From Dipteronia dyeriana (taxonomy: Eukaryota > Streptophyta > Magnoliopsida > Sapindales > Sapindaceae), in contig CM065295.1 of the NCBI GenBank assembly GCA_032871835.1, forward strand, positions 64,043,687 through 64,107,686: 64,000 bases of DNA, read 5' to 3'. Numbering within the stretch: the first letter of the stretch is position 1; every line of letters starts with the position of its first letter. Made by a program: the position numbers and the translations under genes. The notes beneath the pieces are model-generated. The model saw nothing but the letters and a program-made list of their open reading frames with translations. It had not been told where the DNA came from and made no database searches. Positions 10,816-19,648 of this stretch are shown here, one piece after another.

Positions 10816-11578
10816 TTTGGTATTGTTGTGCTGTGAGGAGAAGTGCTTTTGAAATTGTTGTAGGGAGAATTGTTTTTGGAATTGCTGTGGGAAGAATCAG
10901 CTGAGTGTTTGGTAAACTGATTTTCAAAAGTGTTGTGAGAACTAAAGGTAATTTCAATGTGTTTAGTAAAGGTAATTTCAATGTGTTTAGTAAACTGAAA
11001 TAAAAAGTGTTGTGAGTTTGTAAAATTACTAAAATGACATAGACATCTAAATGGTACTAATGTGATATACTTTACATTTTTCTTGTTTATTTGTATTTAG
11101 TGTTAAGTGTTATATGATTATGGTACTTTATTGAATTAATTAACCCCATTTTTTATTCTACTTTATTTAATTAATTAGTCCAATTTCTTTATTTCTTTAT
11201 TTCTTTATTTTATTCTACTTTATTTTTTAATTTCGTTTTATTCTAATTTATTGAATTAATTATCCCAAATTTTTTATACAGTTATCGCAACATTTTTTGT
11301 GTTCAAAAATATAAGTCCAATTTTTTTTGTTAAATTTCATTAAAGGTAAGGACAAAGTTGGAAAGTTAGTAAAATTTCATTTAATATCACTGTAGCGCGT
11401 TTTCTAAAAGCAGAAGCCAAAATCCAAAAGCATATATTTGTAGCTTCTCAAAAACTCAGTTGGGAGAAGCTAAAAGTGACAAAAAGTACTTCCCAGCGAT
11501 TTTACCAAACACCCTGTCTTAGGTCCAGAATCATTTTTTGCCCCAAAAGCAGCTGGGGAAGCAATGCCAAACTGGGCC
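10816..11578. mobile_element. hAT-like MITE
   Basis: The two ends are imperfect inverted repeats. The left end reads ACCAATTTGGTATTGTTGTG then GAGAAGTGCTTTTG; the right end read in reverse gives GGCCCAGTTTGGCATTGCTT then AGCTGCTTTTGGGG. Further internal inverted words (GTGTTTGGTAAA at about 10905 and its complement near 11500) suggest one element or two nested relatives. It holds a tandem copy of TAAAGGTAATTTCAATGTGT at about 10945-10990. There is no coding capacity. Superfamily is inferred from style; the TSD was not fixed. Confidence 0.5.
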
Positions 11579-11954
11579 AATGTTTTTTTGTTTCAATTTC
11601 GAATTTTGAAAATGTGTCTGGTAGCATATACTGAAAACTGTATTTTGAAAATGAAAATGGAAAAAATACGTCTGGTAGGTTAACAGAAAACTATCAAAAA
11701 TTAAAATATCAATTTTGACATTTTGTTTAATATTATTACAACTATAAGCAAATTGATTATATAATTAACCAATATAATTTTTGTATTATAATTTTTAAAT
11801 AAATAAAAAAGTAACACATCAAAAATTAATTCAAAAAAACATATCAAAAATGAATTAATCAAAACTAAACTCTTAAATTCTAAATAAATAATTATAATAT
11901 TATAATTATAATTATATTAGGTTTTTATATAATACACAATATATTACATTATAT

Positions 11955-11994
<40 letters not shown>

Positions 11995-12057
11995 TATAAT
12001 ATATTATTGTATATAATAACATTATAAATATATATATATATATCATAATATATATAG

Positions 12058-12090
<33 letters not shown>
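11579..12090. repeat. R1 element copy A1 (left portion)
   Basis: From GTTTCAATTTCGAATTTTG on, this tracks the left half of the complete R1 copy at 60273-61309. Shared blocks include CGTCTGGTAGGTTAAC, GAAAACTATCAAAAATT, and a TTAATATTATTACAACTATA block. It continues into TA-rich sequence with a CATTATATCCTATATA marker, and stops exactly where the 5' LTR of element 1 begins. Confidence 0.65.
11958..12090. repeat. AT dinucleotide microsatellites
   Basis: Several near-perfect (TA)n runs lie inside the R1 core directly left of element 1. The last run provides the bases TATAT at the 5' flank of the LTR. Confidence 0.8.
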
Positions 12091-12093
<3 letters not shown>

Positions 12094-12969
12094 CATATGT
12101 GAATTTTATCATACATATACGTCATCAACAAAGAGGATAAATTGCCAGGTGGACATCCGAATAGGCATTCAAAAAATATACTACAAGATATCATCGAAGA
12201 GAAAAAAAACCCGAGTAAGCAGATGTTGAACAAAACCTACAGGGTCAATCAACGTTATATACTACTCGGGATCAGTCAATGACACTCGGGGTTGGTATTT
12301 CTACTCGGGTCAAATAACGTTACTCGGGACCGCGGGTATTGTCCTTACTCGGGACAAACATGAAGAAATCTGAATAGAAGCCCAGCACATTGCCCACGTG
12401 GATCAAGTCATTAAGATACACACAGATCCGTATAAAAAAGGAATCCCAATAAGAACAGAATGTTAAACAGGAAATGCTCCTAATCAGGCAGCAACTTTAT
12501 TTCTTCGAAAAGACTGCTCTTATAAGGAAATAAGTCCTAATTGGACTACATTACTAGAGTCTCATTCGATCTCAATATAATACTCCGAAACAGGAAAGAA
12601 GACAATCAGCTTCAAGTAAATAATTGTAATTAAATACGAATACCTTCTATTACTTGTACAAAGCGGACTAGGGTTCTATAAACATATAAATAGACCCATA
12701 ATCTAACCAAAAGAAGGGAGAATGAGGCATTCGTAGCAAAGTACAGAGAGAAAAAAAAGAGATCGAGAGCTTGTAAACATCATAATTTCATAGTGGATTT
12801 TGGCTTGGTTGATCATTCAACCACCTGTGGACGTTTCTCCGGTCATCGGAGTTTTACCACGTAAAAAATCCTCGTTTGTTTATTTTCTCCTTCTCTTTCT
12901 CTTTGAAATCACGGTCGAAATCCAATCCTTGTTGGCTTTTCTGATACAATCCAGAAATCGACGTCAACA
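12091..12969 (+). repeat. Element 1 5' LTR
   Basis: 879 bp beginning TGTCATATGTG and ending GACGTCAACA. It matches 23048-23594 over the first 547 bp and the element 2 LTRs over the full length. U3 holds repeated ACTCGGG words; a TATAAATA box lies at 12685-12692. Confidence 0.92.
12685..12692 (+). promoter_or_regulatory. TATA box of element 1 5' LTR
   Basis: TATAAATA occurs in the same LTR position as 26096-26103 and 37236-37243 in element 2, about 280 bp before the LTR end. This is the likely core promoter for gag-pol RNA. Confidence 0.65.
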
Positions 12970-12988
12970 ATTGGCGCTAGAATGAGGG
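12970..12988 (+). other. Primer-binding site, element 1
   Basis: ATTGGCGCTAGAATGAGGG directly follows the LTR. Element 2 has ATTGGGGCTAGAAGGAGGG at the same place, and the minus-strand gypsy remnant has a related ATTAGCGCTAAAAGAAG. The tRNA used was not identified. Confidence 0.6.
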
Positions 12989-13017
12989 TCGTTGAACCTT
13001 CGATTTGATTAAAAGCA

Positions 13018-14882
13018 ATGACAGGAAGCAGAAGCAGTTTCGGGGATGTCCAAAAATCTCTGGATAACTTCCATGTTGGCAGTACCTCGCGGGATCTCGC
13101 TGCAACAACAGAAAACCAACCTACATTCCTGGTGGGGATCCAGCAAGTTCTTCCGACCATTGGAGACCTGACGCAACACTTCCGAGAGGTGTTGCAGCAA
13201 TTGGTGGTAGATGCAGCAAAGGAAGGAGTTGATCTATTGGCTACAGAAGTACAAACTTTTAACCTCCCACCTGAAAGGCTTCGTTCGGTAGTAGTAGGGC
13301 CAGAAATAAATGCACCATAAGTCTGAAGGAACCCTACTCCAATCAATCAGGCTGGACGTGAAACACCTGAAGAGGAATGACCACGCCAGAACAGAACCAG
13401 GATCAGATAGCCCGTGCTAGACACCACAAACATGACCAGCACAGGGATCGGTCTTCATCAGAAGATAGCGATCGGTACCCGACATCAAAGTGAAAAGCCG
13501 GAAAGAGGAATAACAATCACCCAACGATTCAACCATCAGGGAAGTCCGGTGGGAGACAGAGATGTCGTAATCCAGAGCCTAACTCGAGAAGTCGAGAATA
13601 ATAGGCGTCAAATGGATGCGCTGGTTAGACGTTATGGGTATAACGATTTATCCGATGACGATTCTGACAATCCATTCACCAGGGAAATCTTACGGACCCC
13701 ATTCCCAGAAAGGTTCAGGATGCCGCACGTGGAGCAGTTCAAGAAAGACACATACCCTAAGGAGCACGTCAGACGCTATAAAAGTGCCATGGCTCAATAT
13801 GCCCACAGTGATCCCTTACTGTGTCTCAACTTTCCACAAACTCTAGGAGACAAGAGTTCAAGATGGTTTGGGAGATTGCCCACAGCAAGCATCAGAAGTT
13901 TTAGTGAACTGAGTAGAAGTTTCTCAAGGTAATTTTTGAGCAATGTTCACAGGAAAAGTCAGTGGCTTACCTTTCTCAAATAAAGCACGGGAAAGATGAG
14001 TCGCTGAAGAAATATCTGGGGAGATTCGACCAAAAAGTATCAGAAATTGGCAGTGCAAGCGATGAAGCAATAATCGCTGCATTCATCAACAACCTGCAGA
14101 ATAAACGGCTATCTTTTGATCTAAGAAGAGCCCGTCTGACCAGGTATGCAGATATGATGGACATGGCAAGAGGATATGCACTAGCCGAGGAAGAGGAGTT
14201 AGCCACTGGAGGAAGCTACATGTATGGAGGAAGCTACATGTATGGAGGAAGCTACATGTATAGAGGAAAACCCGAGAAGGACGCAGAGTCCAATGTGTAG
14301 AACCAAAAGGGGAAACATAAAGGAAACAGTAAAGAAAAAAACAAGGATGAGGGAAACGGTCGTAATGCCGAACAAACCACGGAGAAATACCGAGGTAGAT
14401 ACACCAACTACACTCCTCTTCAGAAAAAGCAGGAGGAAATCCTGGCCATTCTGGAAACAAAAAATATGGTACAAAAGCCACGCAGTCAATCTCAGTTTGC
14501 TCGGCGAGATACAACTAAATACTGCAGGTTCCATAAGGAAACCGGTCATGAGACATCCAAGTGTTACCAGCTTAGAGATTACATAGAAATCCTTATTCGG
14601 GAAGGACATCTCCAGGATGTAATCTTGAAAAGGGATGAGAAATTAGAAACAAAGAAAGAGATCAGGGCCGATCACAGCTCTGGTCAAAATCAAAGTGTCA
14701 GTCCAGAGGCCAATCAAGTAATACATACAATCTTTGAAGGACCATCCACTGGGAGAAGTAACCGAGAGCGAACACAGGAAATCAGAGAAGCAATAGAAGC
14801 AAGAAATAACTTTGATGTAAACTCGGTCGAGTCGGACCCGAAAAGGGTAAATGAAGGATGGTACCCAATAACATTCACATAA
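13018..14882 (+). pseudogene. Element 1 gag (broken)
   Basis: Gag starts at ATG 13018 (MTGSRSSFGDVQ), reads to a stop at 13320, resumes in the same frame from about 13414 and carries the capsid-like retrotrans_gag segment (FRMPHVEQFKKDTYPKEHV, later WFGRLPTASI). A frameshift near 13935 moves the frame. A triple in-frame repeat of GGSYMY lies at 14208-14262. A Zn-knuckle variant (CRFHKETGHETSKCYQL) is at about 14521-14572. Capsid packages element RNA; this copy needs at least one frameshift and several stops repaired, so it is inactive. Element 2 has the same layout. Confidence 0.85.
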
Positions 14883-14895
14883 GCGGAATGTTCAG

Positions 14896-15660
14896 TCAAA
14901 TGACGCCTTGGTCATAAGTGTTCGGATTGGTCACCGGGAAGTCAGGAGAATCCTGATAGATAATATAAGCTCAGCAGATATTCTCAATATAGCCGTCTAC
15001 GATCAACTCGGGTTAGACCGAAAGGACCTACAACCCTTCCATACCCCACTCAGAGGATTCGAGGGAGTTGAGGTCAGGTCACTCGGGACTGTAAAGCTAC
15101 CTATGAAGATTGGAGTGGCACCTTGCCAGAGAACTGTATTGCTCGAATTCGTGGTGGTAGACTTGGAGAATTGGCCATATAATGCACTATTGGGATGACC
15201 ATTCCTGAATAAAACTAAGGCTGTAACAGCCACTTATGCCTTGATGATCAAATTTCCAACCCCCAAGAAATGGCCCGAAGAGCTAACCTGTCAGTATACA
15301 AAGATAAAAATGATGAACATGTTTGCACTATAACACAGCCTAATCAAAATAAAGAACCACTGTCGTTCGAATTCGATCCAAGGGAAGAGCCGAATGAATC
15401 CAAAACTGAACCGGTCGAAGAGATCATCTTGAAAGAAGATGAACCAGACAAAAAGATCAAGATCGGGGCCAACCTGGAAAGAATAGTCAAACAAAGCCTC
15501 ATTGATCTACTCAAAGAATACAGGGACGTGTTCGCTTGGAGTCACGAAGACATGGTTAGGATAGATGCCCAAATAATATCCCACAATCTCACAGTATACC
15601 CGAATGTAAAACCGGTGATACAAAAGAGAAGATCATTCAATCTCGAGAGAAGTTAGACAA
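14896..15660 (+). pseudogene. Element 1 aspartic protease and linker
   Basis: The retropepsin-like segment runs from about 14908 to 15198. The active-site text reads LIDNISSADIL, whereas element 2 has LIDNGSSADIL, so the Gly of the usual D-(T/N)-G-S motif is replaced by Ile. A TGA after NALLG stops the frame. The acidic linker (EEPNESKTEPVEE) leads to the start of RT in another frame, ending at a stop near 15656. Protease would cut the polyprotein; this copy would be inactive. Confidence 0.75.
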
Positions 15661-16800
15661 TCAAACAGGAAGTAGAGAATCTACTCGCTGTAGGATCGAT
15701 TAGAGAAGTCAATTACCCTCAATGGGTAGCTAATGTAGTCCTCGTCCAAAAGAAAAATGGACAATGAAGGATGTGCGTAGATTTTACAGATCTGAACAAG
15801 GCATGCTCGACAGATAGTTTCCCACTTTCGATGATAGATCAGTTGATGGACGCTACATCAGGCCATAAGTTGCTCAGTTTCATAGACGCCTACTCGGGAT
15901 AGAACCAAATCCGGATGAACAAGGTTGACAAAGAAAAAATAGCATTCATAACTGATCAGGGTTTATACTGTTACACAGTAATGCCCTTCGGGCAAAAAAA
16001 TGCAGGAGCAACATATCAAAGGCTGGTCAACAGAATCTTTGCACGACAAATTGGAAGGAACATGGAAGTATACATTGATGACATGCTAACCAAGAGCATC
16101 ACGGCAGACAAGCACACTTCAGACCTGCGAGAAACATTTGATGTCTTGAGAAGATACCAAATGAAGCTAAATCTGAACAAGTGTTTATTCGGGGTTTCTT
16201 CAGGAAGATTCCTGGGTTTTCAAGTTCACCAAAGAGGAATCGAAGTCAACCCCGAAAAGATCCACGCCCTGCAGAAAATGACTTCACCGAGGACACTCAA
16301 AGAAGTGCAGCGTCTGACAGGATGCTTAGCTTCCTTGGGTAGATTTATCTCAAAGGCCACAGACAGATGCGCACCCTTTTTCAAAGTAATTAGAAAAGGA
16401 AAAGGACTCGAATGGAATGAAGAGTGCGACCAGAAATTCTTAAAAATTAAAGAATATCTAGGGCATGCTCTCATCCTTTCAAAACCTCAGATGGGGAAGA
16501 CACTCCAACTGTACTTATCAATTACAGAACTAGCAGCAAGCTCAGTCCTAGTCAGAACAGAAGATGGAGTGCAAAAGCCAGTATACTACACCAGCAAGGC
16601 ACTTCTACCAGTTGAGACCAGATATTCACAGGCAGAAAAAATGGCCCTAGTACTGGTTTCAGCAGCAAGGAAGCTAAGGCCAGACTCTCAGGCTCATACA
16701 ATCCAGTTCTCACCGATTGCCCATTGTAGCAGATTTTACAGAAACTAGAGATTTCATGGATTTTAACCAAATGGGCAATCGAGCTAAGTGAATTCGATAT
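15661..16800 (+). pseudogene. Element 1 reverse transcriptase with first RNase H
   Basis: RT text includes NYPQWVANVVLVQKKN, VDFTDLNKAC, YCYTVMPFG and the catalytic YIDDM box at about 16069-16083. It continues into the connection/RNase H region (SITELAASSVLVRTEDG, KPVYYTSKAL). Internal stops include TGA 15765-15767 and a TAG replacing Tyr near 15901; the frame breaks near 16748. The TGA at 15765 is also present at the matching codon of element 2 (29228-29230). Confidence 0.85.
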
Positions 16801-16837
16801 TCACTACATCCCCAAGACATCTCTCAAAGGGTAAACA

Positions 16838-17540
16838 ATGACAGATTTTATAGCAGAGTTCACAGAACCGAACCTAGAAGCAAAAAAGATGTTGGGTAAA
16901 AATTTCAAATGGAAACAGTATGTTGATGGCTCTTCAAACACTCATGGCAGCGGGGCAGGGATTGTAGTATGCACTCCAGAAGGAGATGATGTCGAATGTG
17001 CCATGAGGTTTGACTTCAAAGCAACCAATAATCAAGCCGAGTACGAGGCGTTACTAGTTGGACTCAGAGTCTGCATAGCTCTCGGGGCAGATGAGGTCGA
17101 GATATTCAGCGATTCACATGTAGTTGTCAACCAAGTCCTGGACAAGTACCAAGCCAAGGATGAAGGCATGATAACCTACCGTGACATTACAAAACAGCTC
17201 ATCCAGAAATTTAAAGAATATAAGATTGCCTAGATCCCCAGGTAGGAGAATGAAAAGGCAGACGTATTGTCCAAGCTAGCGTCAGTAACAACCACAATCA
17301 GGCCAAAGACTATTCCGGTTGCACATCTCCTTAAACCGAGCACAGCTGAACCAAGAAACTTAGAAATTTTAGAAATTCGAACACCACCAGACGGTTGGAT
17401 GACTCAGTTAAAAAGGTTTCTGAAAGAAGGCGTGCTCCCGGAAGATCCCTTACAAGCAAAACGTACCAATTATAGATCAACAAGGTACATATTGGTTGGA
17501 GGAGGACTATACAGAAGGGGGTATTCCCGAACACTCTAAC
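16838..17540 (+). pseudogene. Element 1 second (archaeal-type) RNase H and tether
   Basis: The sequence YVDGSSNTHGSGAGIVV, then ATNNQAEYEALLVGLR, then IFSDSHVVVNQV is the additional RNase H typical of Tat elements, with visible D, E and D catalytic positions. Two TAG stops interrupt it at about 17233-17246. A tether with the LSKLAS signature follows. Confidence 0.8.
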
Positions 17541-17545
17541 GATGT

Positions 17546-18634
17546 GTGTCAGAGGAAGGTGTATATCGAATATTACAGGAAATCCATGGAGGAGTTTGCG
17601 GAAACCACACTGGGGGTAAAAGTTTGGCACACAAGGTACTCAGGCAAGGCTATTATTGGCTTACTCTGTTCTCAGATGCACAACAGTGTTCAGTAAGTTG
17701 CAATACTTGCCAAAGGATTGCTAATGACATTCGACAGCCCCCTGAGCAGCTCAGAAACCTAACGTCCTCATGGCCATTTGCCATGTGGGGTTTGGATCTA
17801 ATCGGCCCAATACCAGCCGGGACAAGGGGTGGAGCGAAGCATGCCATAGTAGCCGTTGACTATTTCACGAAGTGGGTAGAAGCTGAAGCATTAGTGCATA
17901 TCACAAAAGCAAACACCATAAATTTCGTGAAAAAGAATATACTTTATAGGTTTGGAGTCCCTAACACTATTATCAATGACAATGGCACCCAGTTTGATAA
18001 CCTAAAATTCAGATAGCTGTGCAAAGAGTATTAGATTGTCAATTACTATGCCACACCTGCCCACCCTCAAACAAATGGGCAGGTTGAAGCAGTGAACAAA
18101 ATCATCAAGCACACAATCAAAGCAAAGCTAGATGCCAAGAAAGGAAGCTGGGTTGAAAAGCTTTCCGAAGTATTATGGGCATATTGGACAACAGCAAGAA
18201 CATCAACAGGAGAGACTCCATTCACTTTAGCGTTTGGAACAAAAGTTGTTATCCCTATAGAAATATCGTATACGTCACCTCGAGTCAGACTATATGATGA
18301 AGATCAAACTGTTGATATGCTATTACAAAATCTAGATAAGCTAGAAGAGAAAAGGGAGAAATCCCGAATGCAAAATATGGCATATCAACAAAGAGTAGCT
18401 CGTCACTACAACTCTCATGTTCGGGTCAGGAAATTCCAGTTGGGAGACCTGATACACAGGAAGGTGTCGTTGAACACAAAAAATAAAGCTGCAAGCTCCT
18501 TGGCTGACAAGTGGGAAGGCCCATACAAAGTCGAAGGAATAGTTGGCCATGGAGCATACTGGATTGCACGACCCAATGGAGGGGTTCTACCCCGACCTTG
18601 CAATGCCCAATACCTGAAGATTTTCTATCCGTAA
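17546..18634 (+). pseudogene. Element 1 integrase
   Basis: An HHCC-type zinc region (GNHTGGKSLAHKVLRQGYYW, then CNTCQRIANDIR) is followed by the rve core with D (WGLDLIGP), D (INDNGTQF) and E (PQTNGQVEAVNKI). The C-terminal part (FQLGDLIHRKV, then KWEGPYKV) ends at FYP and a TAA at 18632-18634. Stops TAG at 18015-18017 and 18032-18034 break the core. All three catalytic residues are still readable. The copy is inactive as it stands. Confidence 0.88.
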
Positions 18635-19180
18635 ATTATTTTTTGTTCTTTTTTCTAGTCAGGACAATTTAGTTAGATCAATTAATAGATGTGGAATTTA
18701 AAACTTTGATTTTGCAGTTATGAATAAAAAATCAAAACTTGGGATTTCCGAACGATAAAAGCATCACTCAGGGTTTCCAAAAGAAAGCATATGATAATAA
18801 GAACATATGGAAGACAAGCATGATAATAAGAACATGTAAACAGAATTATCGGGACCATTAATTCCTGAATGGGCGGAGAAGCTCGAAGGAGCATGACAGA
18901 CGAGCAAGGTCAATTGACCTTAGTAAAAAGGCTAACCCGATGCACCAGCTAGGGACTCTATCCGGAAAAATTCCGGTGAAATGTGTAGCTGTGTTAAGCG
19001 AATCAAAAAGCTTAACAATCCGGTAAACCCTTGCACATAAAAACTGGGGAGACGTCCTTGATAATGCATAAGGACTCGAACATATAATCATGGTAAGCCT
19101 TGATGCAATGTTCGGGTAGCAACCGTGTATGAAACACTAGTATAAACCTACTTGCATGTTTTAAGATGACTCGGTTAATA
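18635..19180. other. Element 1 spacer after pol
   Basis: This non-coding region lies between the integrase stop and the tandem array. It contains ATGATAATAAGAACATATG-type repeats at about 18791 and 18820. Element 2 has a matching spacer at 32099-32640. No domain-bearing frame is seen. Confidence 0.6.
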
Positions 19181-19475
19181 ATACTAGCCAGTTTAATAAG
19201 ATACTTGACATTAAAAAAAAATTATTCGGGGAACAAAGCCGGTTTAATAAGATACTCGATTAAGTTACACGAACATCAGAAAAAGCCAGTTTAATAAGAT
19301 ACTTGGCATGAAGATAACAACCAGTTTAATAAGATACTTGGCATAAAGATCGAAAGAGCCAGTTTAATAAGATACTTGGCATTTAAAGCAATTCGGGTAA
19401 ACAACCGGTTTAATAAGATACTTGGTAAAGTTACCCAAACATTAAAGAGTTTAATAAGATACTCGGCAGCAGATT
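19180..19475 (+). repeat. Tandem array, GTTTAATAAGATACT core, element 1
   Basis: About seven copies of the core GTTTAATAAGATACTTGG, spaced roughly 35-50 bp apart, begin near 19195, 19244, 19288, 19323, 19359, 19408 and 19448. Spacers diverge. It lies in the gap between the converging pol and antisense ORF, where Tat/Ogre elements are known to carry variable tandem repeats. Related arrays occur at 32640-33020 and 63290-63650. Confidence 0.85.
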
Positions 19476-19648
19476 CAAGTTAAAGAATTTCTTGAGCAAA
19501 GAGTCAAGATTAAGACCACTCGGTTCAGAAGCTACTCGGAATTTTATTAATCTATCAAAATGGTTACAAAATTTTCTTTTTACAAAAGAATTATTACAAA
19601 GTATTCTTTACAAAGAATTGTTAAGTCTATAAAAAATCCTTATAAAAA

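Noticed and set aside
14086..14609. Long minus-strand frames opposite element 1 gag
   Set aside because: They are shadows of gag; the plus frame has the Zn knuckle and the conserved capsid text.
19180..19475. CRISPR-like appearance of evenly spaced short repeats
   Set aside because: Repeats are imperfect, spacers are related to each other, the DNA is a plant retrotransposon and there are no cas genes.
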